Part shown: piece by piece, positions 1 through 7,358 of the stretch | Position numbering within the stretch: position 1 is the first letter of the stretch | How the letters are laid out: every line of letters starts with the position of its first letter | Assembly (NCBI GenBank): GCA_003819755.1 | Contig: RPQK01000169.1 | Span: forward strand, 1 to 11,101 | Source of the DNA: Acidobacteriota bacterium | GTDB taxonomy: Bacteria > Acidobacteriota > UBA6911 > RPQK01 | Length of the DNA: 11,101 bases | Direction of reading: 5' to 3' | Translations under genes and position numbers: made by a program | The notes under the pieces: model-generated | What the model saw: the letters and a program-made list of their open reading frames with translations, nothing else | What the model was told of the DNA's origin: nothing | The model's database searches: none

Positions 1-1888
1 CATCCTTCGCAAAGGGACGCCCAAGGCGAAGCACCCGACCGTCCGGTAGAACCGCGGTCACGGAAAGGAGCAGGTCACGCAAGCCTCCGTAAAGACACCG
101 GAGGGGGCCGTTGAAGTTCGAGGAGACGATTACGCCGATGGTCGCGTCGGGCCACGGAGAAGCGAGAGGAACCTGCATGCCTGTTCCCTCTAGTTCCTGC
201 CGCAGTTCCTCCAGCGTGGTTCCGGCGCGGACGGATACGTAAAGGTCATGTGGGGCGCACTCGGTCACGCCCTTGAGACAAGCCGTCGACACAACGTTAC
301 CGGCTTCGGGAAGCAGCGAGGATTTGGTTCCACCGCCTTGAATTCGGACACGCAAGTCCCCGGTCGCCTGGTTCCACTGACGGAAAGCTTCCGCCGCCTC
401 TTCGGCAGAAGAGGGCGCCAGAGAAGATGCCACGGCTTTTATCGTGGCCGGACCCTCCAGAGTCCGGCTGCCGGACTCTGGAGGGTCCGGCCACGATTTA
501 GAAGCGGGCAGTATCTTTCCCGGATTCAGTATGTTGACGGGATCGAAGACCTCTTTCACATCCCGCATGGCCTGCAGTTCGGCCGTGTTGTACATGAGCG
601 ACAGGAACGACCGCTTCTCGATCCCCACCCCATGCTCCCCGGTAATGCTGCCGCCGGCTGCCACGCACCACTCCATGACCTTGGCTCCCGCCGCCTGCAC
701 CCGGCTGAGCAGATCCTGATCGGTGGGATCCTCGATGAGGATATGTGGGTGAAGGTTTCCGTCGCCCGCGTGAACAGCGTACCCCACGCGCAGGTTGGCT
801 TCGTCGCAGATCCGGTTAATGGCGATAAGGGTTGCGGCCAGTTTGCTGCGCGAGACGGTCGCGTCGGCGGGATAGTAGGCTGGGGCCAGTCGGGTTATCG
901 CGCCGCCGGCTCCCTTCCGGGCGTTCCAGATCCTGGCCCGCTCTTCCTCGGTCTTTGCCGGGCGGAAGTCGTATGCGCCGCAGCGCTTCAGCACTTCGGC
1001 TATTTCCTCCATTTGGGGGGAGACGCTGGACGCGTACCCGTCGACCTCGACAATCAGCACGGCCTCGGCCTCCACCGGGAGGCCGGCATGGGCATAGTTC
1101 TCGACGATGCGGACGATCTTCTGGTCCATCATTTCGAGGGTTGCTGGAATGATCCCTGCCGCAATCACAGCGGAAACCGCGTTGCCGCACGCTTCCACCG
1201 AATCAAAAGCGACCATCAACGTCTCGACGGCGGGCGGACGGCGGACGATTCGAGCAGTGGCCTCTGTAATGATGGCGAGAGTTCCTTCACTCCCGGTCAG
1301 AAGGCCGACGAAATCCGTCTCCGGGTAATCGAGGGCCGTGCCGCCGAGTTGGAGCGTCGCCCCGTTGCTCAAGACGACCCGCATGCCGTTAATGTAGTTG
1401 CCGGTGACACCGTATTTTAGACAGTGCGGCCCTCCGGCGTTTTCCGCGATGGTTCCGCCCATGGTGGCTGATCGGCCGCTCCCCGGATCCGGCGGATAGT
1501 ACCAGTCCCGTTCCTTAAGCAGCTGATCGAGCACGCCGTTGACGACTCCGGGCTGGAAGACCACGGCTCGCCCTTCCAGATCGACTTGGACCAGGCGATT
1601 CAACCTGGAGAACTGCAGAATCACGCCGCCTGTTTCGGCAACTGCGCCGCCGGTCAGCCCGGTCCCCGCGCCTCTTGCGACCAGCGGGATTCGGTTTTGG
1701 CGGGCCCAGTTGACCAGCCGGACAACCTCCTGAGTCGATTCGGGGAAGACAACCGCTTCAGGGGTCCCGCGGTCTATGCCGGCATCGCGGTCAAAGACGA
1801 GGAGGTCCACGGGATCGGTCGTATATTGGCCGTCCTTGAAGCCAAGCCGGGAGAGTTCAATATCGAGAGATTTTTCGCCGCGGGACAT
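1..1888 (-). CDS. glcD: GlcD-GlcE fusion: glycolate oxidase FAD subunits in one reading frame (3' end cut by window edge)
   Basis: The minus-strand frame is open from ATG at 1888 to position 1 without a stop, giving at least 629 residues. Residues 1-463 match GlcD, the FAD-linked subunit that oxidises glycolate to glyoxylate. The FAD-binding part has RGAGTGLTGG (72-81) and PDPGSGRSATMGGTIAENAGG (133-153). The C-terminal part has HAGDGNLHPH (373-382) and GGSITGEHGVGIEK (412-425), with NPGKI at 455-459 where GlcD proteins usually end. Residues 464-483 are encoded by a perfect palindrome. From about residue 489 a second FAD-binding module begins (IQGGGTKS 517-524, VSVRAGTTLEEL 551-562), as in GlcE, and it continues off the edge. 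GlcD (about 460-500 aa) and GlcE (about 350 aa) are normally separate genes. ATG overlaps the glcF stop as TGATG, and GGGAG lies a few bases upstream. The GlcD part is very confident, GlcE good. Whether the fusion is functional or an assembly artefact cannot be decided here. Confidence 0.92.
   Translation of the reverse strand, partial: MSRGEKSLDIELSRLGFKDGQYTTDPVDLLVFDRDAGIDRGTPEAVVFPESTQEVVRLVNWARQNRIPLVARGAGTGLTGGAVAETGGVILQFSRLNRLVQVDLEGRAVVFQPGVVNGVLDQLLKERDWYYPPDPGSGRSATMGGTIAENAGGPHCLKYGVTGNYINGMRVVLSNGATLQLGGTALDYPETDFVGLLTGSEGTLAIITEATARIVRRPPAVETLMVAFDSVEACGNAVSAVIAAGIIPATLEMMDQKIVRIVENYAHAGLPVEAEAVLIVEVDGYASSVSPQMEEIAEVLKRCGAYDFRPAKTEEERARIWNARKGAGGAITRLAPAYYPADATVSRSKLAATLIAINRICDEANLRVGYAVHAGDGNLHPHILIEDPTDQDLLSRVQAAGAKVMEWCVAAGGSITGEHGVGIEKRSFLSLMYNTAELQAMRDVKEVFDPVNILNPGKILPASKSWPDPPESGSRTLEGPATIKAVASSLAPSSAEEAAEAFRQWNQATGDLRVRIQGGGTKSSLLPEAGNVVSTACLKGVTECAPHDLYVSVRAGTTLEELRQELEGTGMQVPLASPWPDATIGVIVSSNFNGPLRCLYGGLRDLLLSVTAVLPDGRVLRLGRPFAKD
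441..497. repeat. 57-bp perfect palindrome inside the glcD-glcE coding frame
   Basis: Bases 441-468 and 470-497 are exact reverse complements (28-bp arms) around a single central T at 469. The arm carries GGCCGGACCCTCCAGAGTCC. Its length, 57 bp, is 19 codons, so the glcD-glcE frame is kept. It encodes roughly residues 464-483 of the fusion (SWPDPPESGSRTLEGPATI), a Pro/Gly/Ser-rich linker between two flavin domains. It looks like a dispersed palindromic element of the REP or MITE type. Its presence elsewhere in the genome cannot be tested from this window. No target-site duplication is obvious. Confidence 0.9.
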
Positions 1889-3204
1889 CAGATTTTCTCC
1901 CTTCCTGGCCGAGATGCCGAATCAGCGGGAGGCCGGGCTTCCGGGTGGCAAGCGATGCTAAGGATCTCTGCGGTATGCATCACTTGGCACTTCAGACCCG
2001 CATTTCTGATCCCGCGCTGCAGATGCAGGTGGCATCCGGTATTGCTGACGGCCACAACGTCAGCTCCGCTCTCGGCAATGCTTTTGACCTTAAGCCTTAG
2101 CAGCTCGTCGGCCATTTCCGGGTGAACCAGGTTGTAGATCCCCGCACTCCCGCAGCAGTGATCGCCGCGCAAGGGCACGTACCTCAAGCCAGGCGTTTTT
2201 CTCAGGAGCTCGCGCGGCGGCACTGTGACGCGCAGGACGTTGCGGAGGTGGCAGGACTCGGCGTACGTGACCGTCAGTTCCACGGACTCGGATGGTTCAA
2301 AACCCTGTTCGACGGCGAAGTCGTGAATATCCCTGACTTTTGCTGAGAAGGCGCGAGAGCGCGCCTGGTAATGCGAGTCCCGGTCGAACAGCCTGGGGTA
2401 TTCGTCCTTCAGCATCGCACAGCAGCCTCCGGCGTTGCAGATGACGGCGACGTAGTCCCGAGCGAGGAAAGCATCGATGTTCCGCTTCGCGAGCTCGAGC
2501 GCCTTCTCGGGGTCCCGGCTGTGCGCGTGCGCGGCGCCGCAGCAGGTCTGCCCGCCCGGAATATCGACCTCAAAACCGAGGTGTTGCAGAATCCGGACCG
2601 TGGCACGGTTAACGTTAGGAAGAAAAGCATCCTGGACGCACCCAGTGAAAAAAGCTACGCGGCCCCGGCTTTGGCCCCAAGCAGGCCAATTCCGTTGACT
2701 CCAGCCTGTGCTCCAACTCAGCGGCGGAAGCAATTCCTCCATAGCCTGGAGGCGCCCGGGCAGGAGCCGAAAGCGGCGAACCAGGTATTGAAGCCCGATC
2801 GCCTGGTAGATCCAAAGCAGTCGTGCGAGGAGGCGTAGCCTCCGCGGATGAGGAAGCGTAAATCGCAGACCCAGCCATTGGATAACACGGCGCACCCCGC
2901 CTATTGGCTCTGCCGGCTCCATCGTTCCTCGTGCGGTTTGGAGCAGCGGCCCATATTGGACCCCTGAGGGGCACTCGACCTCGCAGGCCCTGCACTGGAG
3001 GCACAAGTCGAGGTGCCGTTGGACCGAAATCGCGTTTGCTTCCAAGTCGATGGCGCCTTCGGCAGCTGCTCGCAGCAGTGTCAGGCGTCCTCGGGGAGAG
3101 TCCGATTCACTGCCTAAGACCAGGTACGTCGGGCAGGCTTGCAGGCAGAGGCCGCAGTGTATGCAGCGGCGCAATTCCGAGAGGTAGTCGACAGTATTGA
3201 ACAC
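1888..3204 (-). CDS. glcF: Glycolate oxidase iron-sulfur subunit GlcF
   Basis: A 438-aa protein that carries electrons from the flavin subunits of glycolate oxidase towards the respiratory chain at the inner membrane. Two ferredoxin-type motifs bind 4Fe-4S clusters: CIHCGLCLQACP (residues 14-25) and CLQCRACEVECP (68-79). Two cysteine-rich CCG domains follow. The first has FTGC (C189), TCCG (221-223) and GGCC (259-262); the second has SCHL (C318), HCCG (350-352) and GCH (C391). Length and domain order are those of GlcF; related heterodisulfide-reductase-like or lactate-utilisation Fe-S proteins share the domains, but the flavin partner downstream settles it. The start is GTG at 3204, just before the first cluster motif, with no strong Shine-Dalgarno. 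The stop (1890-1888) overlaps the next ATG, implying translational coupling. The 124-bp gap from the aminotransferase stop holds no gene; a TTGTTC...GATTAT pair just before the start could be a weak promoter. Confidence 0.95.
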   Translation of the reverse strand: MFNTVDYLSELRRCIHCGLCLQACPTYLVLGSESDSPRGRLTLLRAAAEGAIDLEANAISVQRHLDLCLQCRACEVECPSGVQYGPLLQTARGTMEPAEPIGGVRRVIQWLGLRFTLPHPRRLRLLARLLWIYQAIGLQYLVRRFRLLPGRLQAMEELLPPLSWSTGWSQRNWPAWGQSRGRVAFFTGCVQDAFLPNVNRATVRILQHLGFEVDIPGGQTCCGAAHAHSRDPEKALELAKRNIDAFLARDYVAVICNAGGCCAMLKDEYPRLFDRDSHYQARSRAFSAKVRDIHDFAVEQGFEPSESVELTVTYAESCHLRNVLRVTVPPRELLRKTPGLRYVPLRGDHCCGSAGIYNLVHPEMADELLRLKVKSIAESGADVVAVSNTGCHLHLQRGIRNAGLKCQVMHTAEILSIACHPEARPPADSASRPGREKI

Positions 3205-3328
3205 AGTAAAATAATCTCACGGCCGAATTGAGCCGAACAACGTGCCCCTTCGGAGCACCTTGGGTGGTACGGGAACGGAGGGCGCGCCTCAGACCTCTCC
3301 CCGGGTTACCCGACTTAGCCCCTCATGC

Positions 3329-4492
3329 TCACTTGCTTTCTATGGCAGCGGCGATGCTTGCTCCCTTCGGGAACTTGTGCCCCTGATCCGAGAGACAGTT
3401 CTCCAGCGCGGCAAGGAAAAGCAAGACATTGCTCTTAGTTGAGGCTGCGCCCATCAGGCCGATCCGCCAGACCTTCCCTTTGAAGGCTCCCAGCCCGGCG
3501 CCGATCTCGATGCCAAATTGCTCGAGCAATTGCTTACGCACTGCTGCATCGTCGACACCCTCGGGCACCGAAACCGCGTTCAACATCGGGAGCTCATGAC
3601 CGGCCTGGGCCACGTAATTAATTCCGATCGCCGCCAGGCCCTTCTTTAGCATGCAATGGTTGGTCCAGTGCCGGTTCCATCGGTTCTCGAGGCCCTCTTC
3701 CTTGACTATCCGCAGAGCTTCAAGCAGGGCGTAGTTCATGTTGATCGGCGCGGTATGGTGGTACAGCCGCTCCGAACCCCAGTACTGACGAATCAACGTC
3801 AAATCCAGGTACCAACTTTGGACCTTTGTTTTCCTTTTTTCGAGCGTTTGAAGGGCGGCTTCGCTGAAGGTGACCGGCGACAGGCCCGGGGGGCACGACA
3901 GACACTTCTGGGTGCCTGAATAACAGGCGTCAATCTGCCAACCGTCGACATTGACTTCGATCCCCCCGAGGCTGGTTACAGTGTCGACCAGAAGAAGGGC
4001 TCCGTGGGAGTGGACGACTCTGGAAACCTCTTCGATGGGCTGGCGTGCACCGGTTGACGTTTCGGCATGAACGATCCCCACCAACTTCGCCGGTTTGCGT
4101 CGGAGTACTTGATCGATAGCCTCCGGGTCAAATACCTGCCCCCATGCAACCTCCAGTGTGGAAACGTCCGCCCCGGCCCGGGTGGCGACGTCCGACATGC
4201 GCTTCCCGAAGACTCCGTTAACGCAGACGAGCATCGGCTCGCCGGGCTCGATCAGATTGACAACGCAGGTTTCCATGCCGGCGCTCCCGGTCCCGGACAT
4301 GGCGAGTGTCATCTGGTTGTTCGTTTTGAAAACGTATTGGAGGAGGGTTCTGATCTCATTCAGAATCCCGAGGAAAGCGGGGTCGAGGTGCCCGATCGTC
4401 GGTCGAGAGAGTGCTTCGAGTACACGAGGGTCAACGTCTGAAGGCCCGGGGCCCATCAAAACCCGCTTGTAAGAACCGGTGTTACTTTGCAT
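3329..4492 (-). CDS. Class V PLP aminotransferase, alanine/serine-glyoxylate aminotransferase type
   Basis: A 387-aa cytosolic PLP enzyme of fold type I, close in layout to eukaryotic alanine-glyoxylate aminotransferase (AGXT) and bacterial serine-glyoxylate and PucG-type enzymes. Visible landmarks are MGPGPSDVDPRVLEAL at 13-28, the phosphate-binding loop SGTGSAGMET (66-75), the PLP ring aspartate in LLLVDTVTSLGG (D170), the Schiff-base lysine in YSGTQKCLSCPPG (K196), YHHTAPI (244-250), and the likely substrate-carboxylate arginine in VWRIGLMG (R343). The start is ATG 4492, with AAGGAG five bases upstream. The frame stays open upstream to 4972, but only through low-complexity repeats, so that extension is not protein. 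Next to glycolate oxidase the likely job is glyoxylate plus an amino donor (alanine or serine) to glycine, removing the toxic product. The amino donor cannot be read from sequence, and ureidoglycine-glyoxylate activity is an alternative. Confidence 0.9.
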   Translation of the reverse strand: MQSNTGSYKRVLMGPGPSDVDPRVLEALSRPTIGHLDPAFLGILNEIRTLLQYVFKTNNQMTLAMSGTGSAGMETCVVNLIEPGEPMLVCVNGVFGKRMSDVATRAGADVSTLEVAWGQVFDPEAIDQVLRRKPAKLVGIVHAETSTGARQPIEEVSRVVHSHGALLLVDTVTSLGGIEVNVDGWQIDACYSGTQKCLSCPPGLSPVTFSEAALQTLEKRKTKVQSWYLDLTLIRQYWGSERLYHHTAPINMNYALLEALRIVKEEGLENRWNRHWTNHCMLKKGLAAIGINYVAQAGHELPMLNAVSVPEGVDDAAVRKQLLEQFGIEIGAGLGAFKGKVWRIGLMGAASTKSNVLLFLAALENCLSDQGHKFPKGASIAAAIESK

Positions 4493-4497
4493 TGTCG

Positions 4498-4503
4498 CTC
4501 CTT
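4498..4503 (-). promoter_or_regulatory. Shine-Dalgarno AAGGAG that fixes the aminotransferase start
   Basis: AAGGAG on the minus strand ends five bases before ATG 4492. It is the clearest ribosome binding site in the window. It rules out the longer start options upstream, which would translate the GGGGCAAA/TTTGCCCC repeats. Confidence 0.8.
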
Positions 4504-4525
4504 GGCGAAGAATTGTAGGATTGTT

Positions 4526-4590
4526 GATTGATGATTGTCGATTGATGATTGCGTCGTTAAGCCTCAATCGACGATCTTTAGTCATCAATC
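4526..4590. repeat. GATTGATGATTG direct and inverted repeat cluster
   Basis: GATTGATGATTG occurs twice, at 4526-4537 and 4540-4551, in 14-bp register. Inverted copies of its parts follow: TCAATCGA at 4564-4571 (complement of 4538-4545) and TCATCAATC at 4582-4590 (complement of 4526-4534). The cluster is AT-rich compared with its surroundings and lies just upstream of the aminotransferase ribosome binding site, in the divergent spacer. It could hold operators or a promoter for that gene, or be repeat debris. No known regulator site is recognised. Confidence 0.6.
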
Positions 4591-4606
4591 CCCGAGGTTG
4601 GGCGGA

Positions 4607-4772
4607 GGGGCAAAGGGGCAAAGGGGCAAAGGGGCAGAGGAGCAGAGGGGTGAAGGGGCGGAGGGGCGGAGGGGCGAAGGGAAGGGAAAAGCAACGCGGG
4701 CACATTTCTTTGCCCCTTTGCCCCTTTGCCCCTTTGCCCCTTTGCCCCTTCGCCCCTCTGCCCCTTTGCCCC
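4607..4772. repeat. Tandem 8-bp units arranged as a large inverted repeat
   Basis: The left arm, 4607-4678, is nine 8-bp units: three exact GGGGCAAA, then degenerate forms such as GGGGCAGA, GGAGCAGA, GGGGTGAA, GGGGCGGA and GGGGCGAA. The right arm, 4709-4772, is eight units of the complement: TTTGCCCC five times, then TTCGCCCC, TCTGCCCC and TTTGCCCC. About 30 bp separate the arms. A transcript through it could fold into a hairpin of about 60-70 bp in many alternative registers. With the cluster before it, this accounts for the whole gene-free divergent spacer between the aminotransferase and modA (4493-4796). No riboswitch or ModE-like site is recognised. Confidence 0.93.
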
Positions 4773-4796
4773 TGCTTTGTGTAATATCGGAACGCA

Positions 4797-5582
4797 GTGC
4801 GAAAGTCGCTGGTAACGTTTCTCTTAGCGTTGTTCGTCTGGCTTCCGGCACAGGGTGCTGACCTCTTGGTTGCTGCATCTGCGAATACGAGCGGGGTCGT
4901 CAAGGAGCTCGCAGCGGTGTTTGGGATGCGAACCGGGCACCGGCTGAGAGTCTCGATCGCCGCCTCGGGCACGATCTGCTCTCAGGTCATCAACGGCGCT
5001 CCGTTTGACGTATTCTTGTCCGCCGATACACAGTATCCCCGGCGACTGGAGCAGGCGGGATTTGTCCGGCCAGGCAGCCTCACCGTGTATGCGGTCGGCC
5101 GGCTCGTGCTCTGGAGCGGATCGCAGTCAGGGGTGGACGTCAGCCGCCTGCAGATGAAAGCGTTAGTAAGCCCGAAAGTCAGGAAGGTTGCTATTGCGAA
5201 TCCCCGGCACGCTCCCTATGGGCAAGGTGCAATACAGGCACTTCGCCATTTCGGGTTGGAGCAAGCGATCAAGCCGAAACTCGTTCTGGGGGAAAATGTG
5301 ACGCAGGTGCTGCAGTTCGTCGAAAGCGGCGCTGCCGAGGCTGGTTTCGTCCCGTTGTCTCTCATCCTGAGGTTTTCCGAGTCGCGAAGGGGGACAATGT
5401 GGGCCATCCCTGAGGAGTCACACGCGCCGCTCCGACAGGCGGCCGTAATCCTGAAAGGCGGCAAGGCGAGGCCGGAAATCGCGCGGCAGTTCCTCGATTT
5501 TCTGAAAGGGGAGGAAGGGGAGAGGTTGCTGAGGAAATACGGCTACTCTTTGCCGGAAGATCGGCAGGGGAACCGGCCGTGA
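4797..5582 (+). CDS. modA: Molybdate ABC transporter substrate-binding protein ModA
   Basis: A 261-aa periplasmic oxyanion-binding protein that delivers molybdate (possibly tungstate) to ModB. A Sec signal peptide is visible: MRKS, a hydrophobic stretch at 5-17, and likely cleavage after AQGA (18-21). There is no lipobox cysteine, so it should be soluble in the periplasm. Family landmarks are LLVAASANTSGVVKELA (23-39), the ligand-loop-like IAASGTICSQVINGAPFDVFLSAD (54-77), IANPRHAPYGQGAIQAL (133-149) and LGENVTQVLQFVESGAAEAGFVPLS (164-188). The start is GTG 4797: an in-frame TAA at 4782-4784 excludes anything earlier. Upstream is only GGA as a weak ribosome binding site. The start sits 24 bp after the large inverted repeat; TAATAT at 4782-4787 could be a -10 element, though no good -35 pairs with it. 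The stop overlaps modB by 4 bp. Confidence 0.93.
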   Translation: MRKSLVTFLLALFVWLPAQGADLLVAASANTSGVVKELAAVFGMRTGHRLRVSIAASGTICSQVINGAPFDVFLSADTQYPRRLEQAGFVRPGSLTVYAVGRLVLWSGSQSGVDVSRLQMKALVSPKVRKVAIANPRHAPYGQGAIQALRHFGLEQAIKPKLVLGENVTQVLQFVESGAAEAGFVPLSLILRFSESRRGTMWAIPEESHAPLRQAAVILKGGKARPEIARQFLDFLKGEEGERLLRKYGYSLPEDRQGNRP

Positions 5583-6259
5583 ACTGGGACGCCATCTTCA
5601 CCAGCCTCCGGCTGGCTTCTCTCACTTCGCTCATTCTGCTGGTCTTGAGTCTACCCTTGGCCGCGTGGCTCGCATTTTCCCGCTGGCGATGGAGGTTTCT
5701 GATCGAGTCCGTGGTCGCTCTTCCGCTGGTCCTCCCGCCGACCGTGCTCGGTTTTTACATCCTGACGGCGATGGGTTCACGGAGTCCGTTGGGTCGCTGG
5801 TATGCGGATCTGATCGGCAGCCCGTTGCCCTTCACCTTTGAGGGGCTCGTTTTCGCTTCAGTGATCTACAGTCTGCCTTTTGCCGTCCAGCCGATGGCCA
5901 GCTCCTTTGCGGCTGTCGACCGCAATTTGGTTGAAGTCTCTTGGACTCTCGGTATTTCGCGCCTTGCGACCTTCTTCCGGCTGATTCTTCCGTCCGCGAA
6001 GAATGGCGTCGTAACAGCGCTGGTGCTGACCTTCGCGCACACCATTGGTGAGTTTGGTGTGGTGCTTATGGTCGGCGGGAATATCGAAGGGGTAACGAGG
6101 ACAGTCTCCATCGATATCTACGATCAGGTCCAGGATCTGAACTATGCGGCCGCTTCGAGGACGTCCCTGGTCCTTTTGCTTTTCTCTTTCATCGTCCTTG
6201 CTGTTGTTTATTCGTTAAATCGCAACTCGCCGCTATGGCCGACGCTGAGAAAACGATGA
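5579..6259 (+). CDS. modB: Molybdate ABC transporter permease ModB
   Basis: A 226-aa inner-membrane protein with about five or six membrane segments (roughly 15-33, 42-63, 86-105, 143-165, 194-212), normal for ModB. The cytoplasmic EAA loop that docks on the ATPase is clear: EVSWTLGISRLATFFRLILP (119-138), followed by AHTIGEFGVVLMVGGNI (153-169), a strongly conserved ModB/CysTW-type stretch. The start is GTG 5579, overlapping the modA stop in GTGA, with AGGGGA at 5566-5571 as ribosome binding site seven bases upstream. Sulfate permeases are close relatives, but ModA and a ModC with a Mop-like tail favour molybdate. Confidence 0.94.
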   Translation: MNWDAIFTSLRLASLTSLILLVLSLPLAAWLAFSRWRWRFLIESVVALPLVLPPTVLGFYILTAMGSRSPLGRWYADLIGSPLPFTFEGLVFASVIYSLPFAVQPMASSFAAVDRNLVEVSWTLGISRLATFFRLILPSAKNGVVTALVLTFAHTIGEFGVVLMVGGNIEGVTRTVSIDIYDQVQDLNYAAASRTSLVLLLFSFIVLAVVYSLNRNSPLWPTLRKR

Positions 6260-7350
6260 CGAACGGGGCTCGACCTCTGCAAGTCTCGATAAAAAGGAAT
6301 TTTGCAGGTCGCTTTCTCCTGGACGTTTCCTTCAACGTCGGGGCTGGGCCGGGAACCGTCCTGGTTATTTTTGGACCGTCAGGCTCGGGGAAGACGACGG
6401 TACTGCGTTGTCTGGCCGGGCTGGAGTCGGTCGACGAGGGAACCATTCGCTTTGACGGTGAGGCCTGGTCTGATACCGCAGGAAAGGTCTTTGTAATCCC
6501 GCAAAAGAGGAACATCGGGTACGTCCCGCAGGACTACGCCCTGTTCCCGCATCTTTCCGTCCGCGGAAACGTTGAGTACGGTATCCCGCGTGCCAGGCGT
6601 GAAGCTGAAGGGCCCTGGATCGACCGGCTTCTTTTGATCCTGGGCCTGACGGATCTGCAGCAGGCTCTCCCCGGCTCGATCTCAGGCGGGCAGCGTCAGC
6701 GTGTTGCCCTCGCCCGTGCCCTGGCTCGCCGACCCAGGCTGCTGCTGCTCGACGAGCCGCTTTCGGCACTGGACGCTCCGACTCGGAGCGTGCTGCGATT
6801 TGAGCTCCGCCGCCAACTGAAGCAACTCGACGTGCCGGCCGTGCTTGTCACGCATGACTGGGAGGATGCCTTGGGTTTGGGAGATCAGATGATCGTGCTG
6901 TCCGGCGGCAGACTGCTCCAATCGGGGAGCCCGCTGGACATCTTGACCAAGCCTGAGAATCTGGCTGTGGCTTCGGTTGTGGGAGTTGAAACAGTCGTGC
7001 CGGGACGGCGGGTCCGTCGCGAGAGAGGCATTGCCCAGGTTCAGGTGGCCGGCCTTAACCTTTGGGCCGCCGATATTGACCAGCCCGGCGACGAGGTCTA
7101 CGTCTGCATTCGGGCCGAGAACGTAACGCTTGAGATCGGATCGGCCACTAAAAGCAGTGCCCGTAACCATCTGCCCGGCGTTTTGCTCGGGGTAGTTGCG
7201 GCCGGTCCCCTGATGAGGGTGAAGGTGGACGTGGGATTTCACGTGGACGCGCTGGTCACGCGGCAGGCTGTCGAAGACCTGGACTTGAAGGTTGGCAGTC
7301 CGGTAGGGATCAGCATAAAGGCGACCGCGATCCACCTGATCCCGAGGTGA
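6256..7350 (+). CDS. modC: Molybdate ABC transporter ATP-binding protein ModC
   Basis: A 364-aa ATPase that powers ModB. The nucleotide-binding domain shows Walker A GPSGSGKTT (40-48), Q-loop YVPQDYALFPHLSV (Q92), signature SISGGQRQRVALARALA (141-157), Walker B LLLLDEPLSALD (162-173) and switch histidine VLVTHDWEDA (H200). The residue before SGGQ is Ile instead of the usual Leu. From about 305 to the end is one TOBE/Mop-like oxyanion-binding region (LPGVLLGVVAAGPLMRVKVDVG...VGISIKATAIHLIP), typical of ModC and used for molybdate sensing or storage. Start choice: ATG 6256 overlaps the modB stop as ATGA, matching the 4-bp overlap of modA/modB. An in-frame ATG at 6235 would add seven residues, but neither has a strong Shine-Dalgarno. 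Last gene of modABC, ending before a large hairpin. Confidence 0.94.
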   Translation: MTNGARPLQVSIKRNFAGRFLLDVSFNVGAGPGTVLVIFGPSGSGKTTVLRCLAGLESVDEGTIRFDGEAWSDTAGKVFVIPQKRNIGYVPQDYALFPHLSVRGNVEYGIPRARREAEGPWIDRLLLILGLTDLQQALPGSISGGQRQRVALARALARRPRLLLLDEPLSALDAPTRSVLRFELRRQLKQLDVPAVLVTHDWEDALGLGDQMIVLSGGRLLQSGSPLDILTKPENLAVASVVGVETVVPGRRVRRERGIAQVQVAGLNLWAADIDQPGDEVYVCIRAENVTLEIGSATKSSARNHLPGVLLGVVAAGPLMRVKVDVGFHVDALVTRQAVEDLDLKVGSPVGISIKATAIHLIPR

Positions 7351-7358
7351 AGTGGTTC

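Noticed and set aside
441..497. Palindrome as intrinsic terminator between glcD and glcE
   Set aside because: It has no T-tract on the glc strand, and the reading frame continues straight through it without a stop.
248..1420. 390-aa open frame on the plus strand
   Set aside because: It lies antisense to glcD-glcE, whose minus-strand frame carries clear FAD-domain motifs. The plus frame shows no recognisable domain and is a high-GC shadow.
3240..3260. Small hairpin GTGCCCC-TTC-GGAGCAC between the aminotransferase and glcF
   Set aside because: The stem is only 7 bp including a G-U pair, with no T-tract on either strand, so it is too weak to call a terminator.
4493..4796. Possible molybdenum-cofactor riboswitch or ModE operator upstream of modA
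   Set aside because: The leader is taken up by tandem repeats and only 24 bp remain before the start codon. No Moco-riboswitch-like or ModE palindrome is visible.
4479..4861. Low-complexity small frames through the GGGGCAAA/TTTGCCCC array
   Set aside because: An 8-bp unit without stops keeps several frames open on both strands, so these are artefacts of repeat composition and not proteins.
4493..4972. N-terminal extension of the aminotransferase frame up to 4972
   Set aside because: It would translate the 8-bp repeats and the antisense of modA. ATG 4492 has AAGGAG at the right distance and begins the conserved family N-terminus.
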